Source of the DNA: an uncultured Clostridia bacterium
Lineage (GTDB): Bacteria; Bacillota_A; Clostridia; Oscillospirales; Oscillospiraceae
NCBI GenBank assembly: GCA_947167435.1
Contig: CAMVIC010000007.1
Span: 1 to 17,212, forward strand
DNA length: 17,212 nucleotides
Reading direction: 5' to 3'
The first letter of the stretch is position 1. Every line of letters starts with the position of its first letter. The notes beneath the pieces were generated by a model. It had not been told where the DNA came from. It saw only the letters and a list, made by a program, of their open reading frames with translations, and searched no databases. Made by a program: the position numbers and the translations under genes. Positions 1 through 9,258 of the stretch are shown piece after piece.

Positions 1-64
1 CGGTGAGCGCGTTGAACAGCGTCGTCTTGCCCACGTTGGGCAGACCCACGATACCAAGTTTCAT
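1..64 (-). CDS. ychF: YchF/OLA1-family ATPase, N-terminal fragment
   Basis: Only the first 21 codons lie in the window; the gene runs off the left edge. Read on the minus strand from the ATG at 62-64, the protein begins MKLGIVGLPNVGKTTLFNAL, which holds the P-loop GLPNVGKT and is the typical start of YchF, an Obg-related P-loop protein of the ribosome/translation-associated TRAFAC class that prefers ATP. An AAGGAGAGGG ribosome binding site sits about 10-15 bases upstream. It has its own promoter (184-212) with a leader of about 110 nt and follows the ftsH stem-loop, so it is probably a separate transcription unit. Another Obg-like GTPase cannot be fully excluded from so short a fragment. Confidence 0.85.
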   Translation of the reverse strand, partial: MKLGIVGLPNVGKTTLFNALT

Positions 65-101
65 CTATCTTTCCCTCTCCTTTGAAAATCCGGTACGATC
101 T

Positions 102-165
102 GGGAATCCGGAGATTCCCTCATTTGTCCCTGCCGCACGCTTTGCGTGCATCCGGAGGCCGGGAC
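102..165 (-). other. Stem-loops in the ychF mRNA leader
   Basis: Two inverted repeats lie between the ychF promoter and its start codon. One is a 7-bp stem GGGAATC/GATTCCC with a 4-base loop (102-119). The other is a 6-bp stem GCACGC/GCGTGC with a 3-base loop (135-149), enclosed by an outer GTCCC/GGGAC pair (126-130 with 161-165). Neither is followed by a T-run, so they are leader structures rather than obvious terminators. No riboswitch class is recognised. Confidence 0.45.
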
Positions 166-183
166 TGAATCGCTTTGCTCTGT

Positions 184-212
184 ATTTTAACACGATCCTT
201 CTGTTTTCTCAA
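184..212 (-). promoter_or_regulatory. sigma-A promoter for ychF
   Basis: On the minus strand TTGAGA (207-212) and TAAAAT (184-189) are separated by exactly 17 bp, a good match to a housekeeping promoter. Transcription would begin near 177, giving ychF a leader of about 110 nt. The rest of the 65-379 gap holds only the leader stem-loops and the ftsH stem-loop; nothing else is recognised there. Confidence 0.7.
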
Positions 213-344
213 TATGCTTCGGCATCAGAATAATGGGAATCGCACAGTTTTCTCCTGCGGCGCCCACGCCGGTTCAGGACAGGGGCGGCAGCTCGTGAGT
301 ATCACAGGATTCCGCGCAGGCGCCGCCAAAACCGGCCATAAGCA

Positions 345-373
345 CAAACGCCCGGAGGTTTTCCGGGCGTTTG
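345..373 (-). terminator. Terminator-like stem-loop after ftsH
   Basis: A perfect 12-bp stem (CAAACGCCCGGA with TCCGGGCGTTTG, 5-base loop) begins 7 bases past the ftsH stop codon. On the minus strand the descending arm ends in GTTTGTGCTT, so the T-tract is short and interrupted. It is the natural end of the gdpP-to-ftsH cluster, but termination could be partial. Confidence 0.6.
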
Positions 374-379
374 CGTATT

Positions 380-2473
<2,094 letters not shown>

Positions 2474-2557
2474 ATACGGTTCACTTCCTCTGCGAAACGG
2501 CGCGGGCCGCCTCGGTTAATTGCAATTGATTTGTGTGCTTGAAAGCTGCGCACGAAA

Positions 2558-2577
2558 GCCCCGGAGCACCTCCGGGC
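2558..2577 (-). terminator. Weak stem-loop between hpt and ftsH
   Basis: An 8-bp stem (GCCCGGAG pairing with CTCCGGGC, one bulged C, 3-base loop) lies in the 135-bp hpt-ftsH gap. The minus-strand tail is only CTTTCG, so it would be an inefficient terminator or an mRNA processing or stability element. No convincing promoter for ftsH was found downstream of it, so ftsH probably depends on read-through. Confidence 0.3.
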
Positions 2578-2608
2578 ATTCCGTTCGCCGCTGACTGCCG
2601 GCGGCCGG

Positions 2609-3142
2609 TTACTCGTACACCTCAGGCTTGAGGACCCCGATGTAGGGCAGGTTCCGATAGCGCTCGTTATAGTCAAGCCCATAGCCCACCACGAAGGCGT
2701 CCGGGATTTCAAAGCAGGAATAGTCGGCGTAAATGTCGGCCTTGCGGCGGGCCGGCTTGTCCATCAGCGTCGCCACCGCGATGGAGGCGGGCTTGCGGAC
2801 CATGAGATAGTTTTTCAGATAGTTGAGCGTGACGCCGGAGTCCAGGATGTCCTCCACCAGGATCAGGTGACGGCCGCCGATGTCCTCGCTTAGGTCTTTG
2901 TTGATCTTCACGGCGCCGGTGGACGTGGTCCCCTTGTAGGAGGACACCGCCATAAAGTCCATGGAGCAGTCCACCTTCACGTGGCGCATCAGGTCCGCCA
3001 TAAAAATGAAGCAGCCCTTCAGCACGCCGATAAAAATGGGGTCCTTTCCCTCATAGTCCCGCGAGATCTGCATGCCGATCTCGGCCACGTGCTGCTCGAT
3101 CTCCTCCTCGGAGATCAGAATCCGTTCAATATCCTTTTCCAT
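2609..3142 (-). CDS. hpt: Hypoxanthine phosphoribosyltransferase
   Basis: Type I phosphoribosyltransferase that salvages hypoxanthine (and guanine) to IMP/GMP using PRPP, in the cytoplasm. The 177-residue product has the family's usual length. The PRPP-binding motif LILVEDILDSGVTL lies at 93-106, the flexible-loop segment SSYKGTTSTG at 67-76, and the base-recognition segment VGYGLDYNERYRNL at 152-165. I chose the ATG at 3140-3142 because GAGGGAAG lies 6-7 bases upstream. A GTG at 3152-3154 overlapping the tilS stop would add four residues but has no good binding site. It is tightly placed after tilS and before ftsH, the classic Firmicutes arrangement. Confidence 0.95.
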   Translation of the reverse strand: MEKDIERILISEEEIEQHVAEIGMQISRDYEGKDPIFIGVLKGCFIFMADLMRHVKVDCSMDFMAVSSYKGTTSTGAVKINKDLSEDIGGRHLILVEDILDSGVTLNYLKNYLMVRKPASIAVATLMDKPARRKADIYADYSCFEIPDAFVVGYGLDYNERYRNLPYIGVLKPEVYE

Positions 3143-3150
3143 TGCTTCCC

Positions 3151-4479
3151 TCACATTGTTTCGATCCGCACGCGGACGCAGGCATCGCCCTGCGCGGGCA
3201 CCGCCCGCTCCGCCACGGCAAGACCGTATACCGCAAGCAGTCCCCGTTCATCCCGGAACACCGGGGTGCGCCCCCGCTGGGCCAGACTCATGCCAGCCTC
3301 GGCAAAGAGCGCCTTCAGGCTCTTGCTGCAGCCCCGGCCCGCAGGCCGGATGCGATCCCCGGATTTTCGGCCGGTGAATGCAATCTTACCACATATATTC
3401 TCACTTTTGAAGAGATAAGTTTTGAACAAGTCGTTAATTTCTCCGCCGCAGACGATCTCCTCCGCATACAGCCGAAGTCCCAGTTCCGGCGCCTCCAGCC
3501 ATTGGCCGGGCACCAGCTCCCGATCGGGGATGGACGGGGCCTCCGCCTCCGGCGCGAAGTACAGCCGCCCCTGCTCCCGCCGGACGCGAAGGCCGGGCAC
3601 GTCGCAGAAGGCCGGTCCCTCTCCCCGGCACAGGGCAAGCAGCGACTCCACGTGCTCCAGGCTCAGCGCCCGGGGGCAGAGCTGCCGGAACACGCGGGAG
3701 GAAATGGCCGGGTGCAGCTCCCGGAGTGCCCGGAGTTCCAGGCTCTCTCCGTCAAAATGCGCCCGGATAAAATCTGCCGCCTGGGCGGAGAGGCAGTCCT
3801 CGTCCCGCTCCAGCAGTTTTGAAGTGCGCAGCGCGGAGCGCGAAAAGGCGGGGTTCAGCTCCCGCAGCACGGGCAGGACGCTGTGCCGCAGCCGGTTCCG
3901 GCGATACAGGTCGCCGGCGTTGCTGCTGTCCTCCACATGGGGCAGCCCCTCCCGGGCCAGATAATCCTCAATCTGCTGCCGGGTAAGGCTCAGCAGCGGG
4001 CGGACGATGTTCCCCCGCCGCTCCGGGATACCCCGGAGTCCCGCGGTTCCGGCGCCCCGGCACAGGTTCAGCAGCAGGGTCTCCGCGTTGTCGTCCGCAT
4101 TGTGGGCGGTGGCAATCCAGCGGCAGTCCAGCGCCTCGGCGCTGCGCTGCAGAAAGTCATAGCGCAGGGTACGCGCCGCCTCTTCAATGCCCATGCCCAT
4201 GGACGCCGCAAAGCCCGCCGCATCCCCGTGTTCTGTGACGCAGGGGATCCCCCGCCGGGCGCAAAAGCTCTCTACAAAGGCCGCATCCCGCAGGCTCTCT
4301 TCGCCCCGAAGGCCATGCTCATAGTGAGCGGCCAGCACCTCCAGCCCCAGGGCCTCCTGCCGCTGCCACAGCAGATGCAGCAGGCACATGGAATCCGCTC
4401 CGCCGGAGACGGCGCAGAGCACCCGCCCGCCGCCGGGAAAGCAGGCGGCCAGGTCCGGCATGTCAGAATTCATCGTCAT
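3151..4479 (-). CDS. tilS: tRNA(Ile)-lysidine synthetase TilS
   Basis: Converts the wobble cytidine of the CAU-anticodon tRNA-Ile to lysidine with ATP and lysine, changing its decoding from AUG to AUA. The 442-residue length is normal. The PP-loop ATPase motif SGGADS lies at residues 25-30, followed by the conserved TAHNADDNAET segment. A C-terminal substrate-binding domain includes RKSGDRIRP and SLKALFAEA. The start overlaps the last 17 bases of dnaB. ATGs at 4471-4473 and 4459-4461 are alternatives, and none has a strong ribosome binding site, so translation is probably coupled to dnaB. Its stop overlaps the first possible codon of hpt. Confidence 0.94.
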   Translation of the reverse strand: MTMNSDMPDLAACFPGGGRVLCAVSGGADSMCLLHLLWQRQEALGLEVLAAHYEHGLRGEESLRDAAFVESFCARRGIPCVTEHGDAAGFAASMGMGIEEAARTLRYDFLQRSAEALDCRWIATAHNADDNAETLLLNLCRGAGTAGLRGIPERRGNIVRPLLSLTRQQIEDYLAREGLPHVEDSSNAGDLYRRNRLRHSVLPVLRELNPAFSRSALRTSKLLERDEDCLSAQAADFIRAHFDGESLELRALRELHPAISSRVFRQLCPRALSLEHVESLLALCRGEGPAFCDVPGLRVRREQGRLYFAPEAEAPSIPDRELVPGQWLEAPELGLRLYAEEIVCGGEINDLFKTYLFKSENICGKIAFTGRKSGDRIRPAGRGCSKSLKALFAEAGMSLAQRGRTPVFRDERGLLAVYGLAVAERAVPAQGDACVRVRIETM

Positions 4480-5809
4480 GACGGCGTTCCACGGAGCCGA
4501 AGGAGGTATACTCGCCCAGCCAGCGCAGTTCCACCGTGCCGGTCTGACCCTTGCGGTTTTTCAGCACGATGGCCTCGGCCAGGTTCGGGTCTTCGCATTC
4601 CTTATTATAATATCCGTCCCGGTACAGTCCGATCACCACGTCCGCGTCCTGCTCGATGGAGCCGGACTCACGCAGGTCGGACAGCAGCGGACGCTTGTCC
4701 GTTCTGGATTCGTTGGCACGGGACAGCTGGGAGGCGCAGACCACCGGTACGTTCAGCTCCTTGGCCATGATTTTCAGCATGCGGCTGATGTCGCTGACCG
4801 CCTGGGTGCGGCTCTCGTTGGACCAGTTGTGCCCGCTGCCGGAGGACTGCATCAGCTGCAGATAGTCGATGCAGACCATGCCCAGGTTATTGAGTCTTCG
4901 GCACTGGGCGTTCATGTCCGCCACCGAAAGGGTGGGGTTATCGTCGATGCGGATGTCGGTGGCGCTCAGGGTCTGGGCGGCGTCCGCCACGCTGCGCCAC
5001 TGCTGGTCCGTCAGCTGCCCGGTCAGCAGATTCTGCAGCGGCACCAGGGCGGCCCTGGACAGCAGACGCAGCACCAGCTGCTCCCGGCTCATCTCCAGGG
5101 AGAAGACGGCCACGGTTTTGCCCTGTGTCAGCCCCACGTGCAGCGCCATGTTCAGCGCGATACTGGTTTTGCCCATGCCGGGGCGGCCCGCCACCAGCAC
5201 AAGCTCGGAGGCGTTCAGGCCCAGAATGGTCCGGTCCAGATCGGGAAAGCCGGTGGGCAGGCCGGGGAACTTGTTGCCCGAGGCCGCAGCAGCGTTCATC
5301 TCGTCGAACACCGTCTGCACCACGGCGGACACCGGGGTCAGTCCCCCCACGTTCCGGCCCTGGCGCAGGGCGTAGATTTTCCGCTCCGCCGCCTCCAGCA
5401 GCACCTCGGCCTCGCCGGAGCCCTCGCCGATCATATTGTTGATCTCGTCCGCAGCCTCACCCAGCCGGCGCAGCAGAGCCCGGTCCCGGACAATGGCCGC
5501 GTATTCCAGCACGTTTGCCGCCGTGGGCGTCAGCGTCATGACCTCGGCCATGTAGTTCTCACAGCCCTCGTCCCACACGCCCCGGACCTTCATCTGGTCC
5601 AGTACGGTCACCGGGTCTACGGTCTGCCCGTAGGAGAACATGGCATACATGGTCTCGTAAATGTCCCGGTTGCGCTTGCTGTAAAATTCGTCGGCCTTCA
5701 GCTTCTCCAGCACCGCAGGCACACACCTGGGGTCGATGAGCATAGAGCCGATTACGGCCCGTTCCGCTTCTGCGGAGTGGGGCACTTTTCTGCCCAGCAA
5801 TTCGTCCAT
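4463..5809 (-). CDS. dnaB: Replicative DNA helicase DnaB
   Basis: Hexameric 5'-to-3' helicase that unwinds the replication fork (called DnaC in Bacillus). The 448-residue product has the N-terminal primase-interacting domain (about 10-110, opening with VPHSAEAERAVIGSML), then a RecA-like motor with Walker A AGRPGMGKT (207-215), H2 region FSLEMSREQL (236-245), Walker B IDYLQL (314-319) and the DLRESGSIEQDAD segment (378-390). The reading frame stays open to 5908, but I start at the ATG at 5807-5809, which gives the conserved N-terminus and has AAAGGA 9 bases upstream. The extra 33 codons translate intergenic repeat DNA. It lies downstream of rplI and overlaps tilS. Confidence 0.96.
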   Translation of the reverse strand: MDELLGRKVPHSAEAERAVIGSMLIDPRCVPAVLEKLKADEFYSKRNRDIYETMYAMFSYGQTVDPVTVLDQMKVRGVWDEGCENYMAEVMTLTPTAANVLEYAAIVRDRALLRRLGEAADEINNMIGEGSGEAEVLLEAAERKIYALRQGRNVGGLTPVSAVVQTVFDEMNAAAASGNKFPGLPTGFPDLDRTILGLNASELVLVAGRPGMGKTSIALNMALHVGLTQGKTVAVFSLEMSREQLVLRLLSRAALVPLQNLLTGQLTDQQWRSVADAAQTLSATDIRIDDNPTLSVADMNAQCRRLNNLGMVCIDYLQLMQSSGSGHNWSNESRTQAVSDISRMLKIMAKELNVPVVCASQLSRANESRTDKRPLLSDLRESGSIEQDADVVIGLYRDGYYNKECEDPNLAEAIVLKNRKGQTGTVELRWLGEYTSFGSVERRHDDEF

Positions 5810-5829
5810 TGCGACGGTTCCTTTCCGGC

Positions 5830-5844
5830 CCCGGCAAAGCCGGG
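5830..5844 (-). other. Small stem-loop just upstream of the dnaB ribosome binding site
   Basis: A 6-bp stem CCCGGC/GCCGGG with a 3-base loop sits a few bases before the dnaB Shine-Dalgarno sequence. It could tune dnaB translation, which is inference. No T-run follows it on either strand. Confidence 0.35.
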
Positions 5845-5845
5845 A

Positions 5846-5915
5846 CAGTACATAGTGCGTAGTTCGCAGTCCTCTGTGCTTCGCGCCTGAGCACCAGGCA
5901 CGATGCACGAAGCAC
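5846..5915 (-). repeat. Degenerate heptanucleotide repeats and stem-loop, rplI-dnaB gap
   Basis: Two runs of 7-bp units are visible on the plus strand. The first is ACATAGT, GCGTAGT, TCGCAGT (5850-5870), preceded by CAGT. The second is CACCAGG, CACGATG, CACGAAG, ending in CAC (5892-5915). The second run also lies inside a stem-loop with an 8-bp outer stem (5876-5883 with 5908-5915) and a 5-bp inner stem (5885-5889 with 5895-5899) that touches the rplI stop codon. There is no T-run, so it is not a standard terminator. Confidence 0.55.
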
Positions 5916-6364
5916 TATTTTTCTTCCACGACCAGCAGATTGATGCTGCCGCTGACCTCATAGCCCAGCTTGGCCTTTACGGTGTAGCTGCCGAAGGTCT
6001 TGATGGGGTCGCCCTGGACGATCTTGTTCTTCTCAATGTCGATGTCAAACTGCTCCTTGAGCGCCTTGCTGATGGCCTCGCTGGTCACCGCACCGAACAG
6101 CTTGCCGCCGGCGCCGGCCTTGGCCCGCACGATCACCTGCACGCCCTCCAGCCGCTTGGCGTTGGCCTCCGCCTCCGCCTTTTCCCTGGCCATCTGGGCA
6201 GCCTTTGCCTTCTCCTTGAGCTTCATGGCGTTGATGTTGTCGGCCGTGGCCTCGGTGGCCAGACCTCTGGGAATCAGATAGTTGCGGGCGTAACCGATGG
6301 AGACTTCCTTCATCTCGCCCTTCTTGCCCTGCCCGCGCACGTCGGTGTTGAAAATAACCTTCAT
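5915..6364 (-). CDS. rplI: 50S ribosomal protein L9
   Basis: Structural protein of the large subunit that binds 23S rRNA near the base of the L1 stalk. The 149-residue length is exact for the family. The N-terminal RNA-binding domain carries the signature [16 protein letters not shown] (about 21-36), followed by the long charged connecting helix (about 40-75) and the C-terminal domain with GKLFGAVTS. The ATG at 6362-6364 has AAGGAGAAG upstream. The gene lies between gdpP and dnaB, with repeat-containing gaps on both sides. Confidence 0.97.
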   Translation of the reverse strand: MKVIFNTDVRGQGKKGEMKEVSIGYARNYLIPRGLATEATADNINAMKLKEKAKAAQMAREKAEAEANAKRLEGVQVIVRAKAGAGGKLFGAVTSEAISKALKEQFDIDIEKNKIVQGDPIKTFGSYTVKAKLGYEVSGSINLLVVEEK

Positions 6365-6380
6365 TGTTGTCTTCTCCTTC

Positions 6381-6415
6381 TATCTGCCAGCTACTGGCAA
6401 CTAATTACTGATACC
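6381..6415 (-). repeat. Degenerate heptanucleotide repeat, gdpP-rplI gap
   Basis: Five consecutive 7-bp units read TATCTGC, CAGCTAC, TGGCAAC, TAATTAC, TGATACC on the plus strand, most ending in AC or CC and starting with T. They fill nearly all of the gap between the gdpP stop codon and the rplI ribosome binding site. No promoter or terminator is recognisable here. Confidence 0.5.
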
Positions 6416-6423
6416 TGACGCGC

Positions 6424-8427
6424 TCACGCGTCGTAATACTCGTCGATGGCCTGGAAAATCTTTTTGCGCGCCTCCTCCAGGCTGGTCTCGTTGAACTGTA
6501 CCGCCGCGGCGCTGCGGTTGCCGCCGCCGCCCAGCTTCTCCATCAGGATCTGCACGTTCAGCTCGCCGATGCTGCGGGCGGAGGCAAACACGCCGCCCTT
6601 CCCGTCCGGAGATGCCACCACGGAGGCATCCACCCCCGAGATGTTCAGCAGCTCGTCTGCGGCCTGGGCCGCCACCACCCGGTCCTGGGGCTCCTCCGGC
6701 GTGGCCACCGCCACCTTCCGGTACAGCTCCGCGCTCTGCATGATCTTGTACCGGGCCACAGTATTGTCCATATCCGTCTGGAAGAGCTTTTTCACTTCCA
6801 CCGTGTCGGCCCCGGCCCGGCGGAGAAAGGCCGCCGCGTCAAAGGTCCGCTCCCCGGTGCGCAGGGAGAAGCTCTTGGTATCCAGCACGATGCCGGCAAG
6901 CAGCCCGTCCGCCTCGCAGCGGAGCAGATCGCCGGCCTCGCCCACCTCCTGGAGGATCTCCGTCACCAGCTCGCTGGCGGAGGAGGCATAGGGCTCGATA
7001 AAGCCCAGGGCGGCGTTTTGAATGTATGTGGCGGAGACCCGGTGGTGGTCGATGACCGCCACCCGGCTGCACAGCGCCAGCAGCTCCGGGTCCTCCACCC
7101 GGTCGGGCCGGTTGGTGTCCACGATCATCAGAAGCGTCCGCCCGTCGGCCAGCTCCCGGGCCTCCTGCCCGCTCACCAGGATGCCGTCGTACTCCGGTTC
7201 CGCCTCCAGCCGCTGAATCAGCGGGCCCACCGCGTTGCGCTCCCGGTCGATCACCACGTTTGCCCGCCGGCCGAACTTCCTGGCCAGCGCCACCGCGCCT
7301 ACCGCCGCGCCCAGCGCGTCCAGGTCCGCATAGCGGTGACCCATCACCAGAACCCGGGAGGAATCCCGCACCAGTTCCGACAGGGTGTTGGCCATAACAC
7401 GGGAGCGAACCTTGGTGCGTTTTTCCACCTCGGTGCCCCGGCCGCCGTAAAACTCGAAGCCCAGCCGGTTTTTGATCACCGCCTGGTCGCCGCCCCGGGA
7501 GAGCGCCAGCTCCGTGGCCACGTCCGCAAACTGCAGGCCCTCTCCGAAGCTGCCCGCGTCCGCCCCCAGGCCGATGCTGATGGAGGCGACGACGCCGTTG
7601 GGACTCTCCACCTGGTGCAGCTGCTCCACAATGCGGAAGCGGTCCTGCTTCATTTTGTCCAGGTCCTGTTTCTCGAAGACCACAAGATACCGGTCTCTGT
7701 CATAGCGGCGGAGAATGCCGTTGTAGCTGCCCACCCACTGGCTGAGCTTGTCCTCGATGCTGTCGCGCAGCTCGTTCTTCACCCGCTCGGTCTGGTTGCG
7801 GGCCAGCTCGTCCAGGTTGTCCAGCACCACGACGCCCGGCACCGGACGAGTCTGCTCGTAGCGGATGCGCATGTCGTCATATTCGGTCACGTCCACCCAG
7901 TAGGTGATGCCCATGACCGCGTCGTCATCGCCGCTGTCTTCCTTCTCCGAATGGATCAGGTTGCCGTGGAGCTGGTACTTGCGCCCGTTGAGCGTCAGCA
8001 GCTCCGGATAGCGGCCCAGCCCCTCTACGAGCCAGCGGCCGGAAAACTGCGGCACCAGGTCCGTGATGGTGGCGCCCATCCGGCTGCCCTTTTTGCCGCA
8101 CATTTCAAAGAACATCTCGTTGCCCCAGACGATGCCCGCGTCGTGAAGCCGGAACACCGCGATGGGCAGCGGGAAATGCATGAGGGTGCTGTTTTTGGCG
8201 CTCTCCGTCTCGTAAGCCACCGACTCGATATAGGCCGTCAGCTGCTTCTGGTGGATGCGCCGCGCGATCAGGGAATAGACCAGCAGGATGAGGATGACCC
8301 CCGCCTCCGCCGCTGCCAGATAGTACATCCGAAAGTACAGAGACGCCAGGGCAAAGGCCACCATGAAAAACAGATAAACGCCCGCGCCCAGCTGGGGCAG
8401 CCGCTTTTTCCCGCCGTTTTCCTTCAT
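6424..8427 (-). CDS. gdpP: GdpP-type cyclic-di-AMP phosphodiesterase
   Basis: Membrane-bound enzyme that hydrolyses c-di-AMP, the messenger controlling potassium and osmolyte balance and cell-wall stress in Firmicutes. The 667-residue product shows two membrane helices (about 15-57), a PAS domain (about 83-185), a degenerate GGDEF domain (about 195-325) and the DHH phosphoesterase domain with GHRYADLDA (363-371), VDTNR (436-440) and DHHR (460-463). The DHHA1 domain follows (about 580-645), and its usual GGGGH reads GGGGN (633-637). The start is the ATG at 8425-8427, with GGAGGTG 6-7 bases upstream. An upstream ATG at 8518-8520 lies at the predicted transcription start and is rejected. It is the first gene of the gdpP-rplI-dnaB cluster. 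Confidence 0.93.
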   Translation of the reverse strand: MKENGGKKRLPQLGAGVYLFFMVAFALASLYFRMYYLAAAEAGVILILLVYSLIARRIHQKQLTAYIESVAYETESAKNSTLMHFPLPIAVFRLHDAGIVWGNEMFFEMCGKKGSRMGATITDLVPQFSGRWLVEGLGRYPELLTLNGRKYQLHGNLIHSEKEDSGDDDAVMGITYWVDVTEYDDMRIRYEQTRPVPGVVVLDNLDELARNQTERVKNELRDSIEDKLSQWVGSYNGILRRYDRDRYLVVFEKQDLDKMKQDRFRIVEQLHQVESPNGVVASISIGLGADAGSFGEGLQFADVATELALSRGGDQAVIKNRLGFEFYGGRGTEVEKRTKVRSRVMANTLSELVRDSSRVLVMGHRYADLDALGAAVGAVALARKFGRRANVVIDRERNAVGPLIQRLEAEPEYDGILVSGQEARELADGRTLLMIVDTNRPDRVEDPELLALCSRVAVIDHHRVSATYIQNAALGFIEPYASSASELVTEILQEVGEAGDLLRCEADGLLAGIVLDTKSFSLRTGERTFDAAAFLRRAGADTVEVKKLFQTDMDNTVARYKIMQSAELYRKVAVATPEEPQDRVVAAQAADELLNISGVDASVVASPDGKGGVFASARSIGELNVQILMEKLGGGGNRSAAAVQFNETSLEEARKKIFQAIDEYYDA

Positions 8428-8504
8428 CGCTTCCACCTCCTTTTTGCGTTTTTCCGAAATACCGCCTGCCCGGCGGCCGTCTGCCGTTGAAATTCTGTTC
8501 AAGG

Positions 8505-8518
8505 GATAGTTTCCTATC
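8505..8518 (-). other. 5'-terminal GAAA-capped hairpin of the gdpP transcript
   Basis: On the minus strand GATAG-GAAA-CTATC forms a 5-bp stem with a GNRA tetraloop. It lies almost exactly at the transcription start expected from the promoter at 8524-8552. Hairpins at the extreme 5' end commonly protect mRNA from 5'-end-dependent decay; that role here is inference. Confidence 0.45.
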
Positions 8519-8523
8519 ATTAG

Positions 8524-8552
8524 ATTATATCAAATTCATTTTCCTTTTACAA
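8524..8552 (-). promoter_or_regulatory. sigma-A promoter of the gdpP-to-ftsH cluster
   Basis: On the minus strand TTGTAA (8547-8552) and a perfect TATAAT (8524-8529) are 17 bp apart, with TG one base before the -10 (extended -10). Transcription should start near 8517, giving a leader of about 90 nt before gdpP. It is back-to-back with the plus-strand promoter at 8592-8620. Confidence 0.8.
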
Positions 8553-8591
8553 CAGTAATTTCCGGGCGCCTGTGTGATGTTCCGTATCTAT

Positions 8592-8620
8592 TGTCAAAGC
8601 CGGGCTTAGATGGTACAATT
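8592..8620 (+). promoter_or_regulatory. sigma-A promoter of the LUD-cupin unit
   Basis: TTGTCA (8592-8597), a 17-bp spacer and TACAAT (8615-8620) with TG one base before the -10. Transcription would start near 8627, leaving a 26-nt leader with GGGAGGTG before the ATG at 8653. Confidence 0.8.
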
Positions 8621-8652
8621 CCGTCAGAACCAAATTCAGGGAGGTGCATCCA

Positions 8653-9246
8653 ATGCCAAATGTTGAAAAAGCCATTCGCAATCTGAAGCTGCGCGGCTTC
8701 AGCGTACAGCATTTCGCCACCGGGGCCGAGGCCGCCGCCTATCTGAACGAACAGATCGACGGCACCAGCGTGGGCATCGGCGGGTGCAAAACCGCCGATC
8801 AGCTGGGCCTTTACGATTCTCTCAGCAAGCACAACCAGGTCTACTGGCACTGGCGCGTGCCCGGACCGGAGACGCTGGAAAAGGCCAACGCCGCAGCAGT
8901 TTACATAACAAGCGCCAATGCCATGACCGAGGGCGGCGAGATTCTGAACATCGACGGCCGGGGCAACCGTCTGGCCGGTCAGGTCTTCGGCAACAAGAAG
9001 CTCTACGTCGTGGCCGGGGTAAACAAGCTGTGTCCCGACTTCGAGTCCGCCCTCCATCGGGCCCGGAACACCGCCGCCGTGGAAAACTGCAAGCGCTTTC
9101 CCAACAAGCCCCCCTGCCAGATCGACGATCAGTGCCACGACTGCCGCTCGCCGGAGCGCATCTGCCGGGCGCTGCTGGTGCTGTGGATGCCGATGATGGA
9201 CATGGAGTGCGAAGTGATCCTGATCGATGAGGCGCTGGGTATGTGA
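8653..9246 (+). CDS. LUD-domain protein (LutC/YkgG-like)
   Basis: The 197-residue product matches the LUD family (PF02589, formerly DUF162), best known from LutB/LutC lactate-oxidation proteins. Many stand-alone members have no known reaction. Family features visible: VGIGGCKTADQLGLY (40-54), ITSANAMTEGGEILN (85-99), IDGRGNR (100-106) and the AGVNKL (121-126) to RARN (136-139) segment. A cysteine-rich C-terminal stretch has Cys at 146, 155, 161, 164 and 171 and ends SPERIC. Cys45 replaces a residue usually Ser in the GGS-type loop; this is from memory. The ATG at 8653 follows GGGAGGTG with good spacing; a GTG nine bases earlier overlaps that site. It is the first gene of a two-gene unit with the cupin. 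Neighbouring lut-type iron-sulfur genes are absent, so a lactate role is not supported. Confidence 0.85.
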   Translation: MPNVEKAIRNLKLRGFSVQHFATGAEAAAYLNEQIDGTSVGIGGCKTADQLGLYDSLSKHNQVYWHWRVPGPETLEKANAAAVYITSANAMTEGGEILNIDGRGNRLAGQVFGNKKLYVVAGVNKLCPDFESALHRARNTAAVENCKRFPNKPPCQIDDQCHDCRSPERICRALLVLWMPMMDMECEVILIDEALGM

Positions 9247-9258
9247 GGTTGACATAAT

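Noticed and set aside
2518..2527. Palindrome AATTGCAATT upstream of ftsH as an operator
   Set aside because: Too short and AT-simple to call alone. No matching promoter is visible and it resembles no known ftsH regulator site.
5810..5908. Possible N-terminal extension of DnaB by 33 residues
   Set aside because: The added residues are not DnaB-like and translate the heptad-repeat and hairpin DNA. The ATG at 5809 has a proper ribosome binding site.
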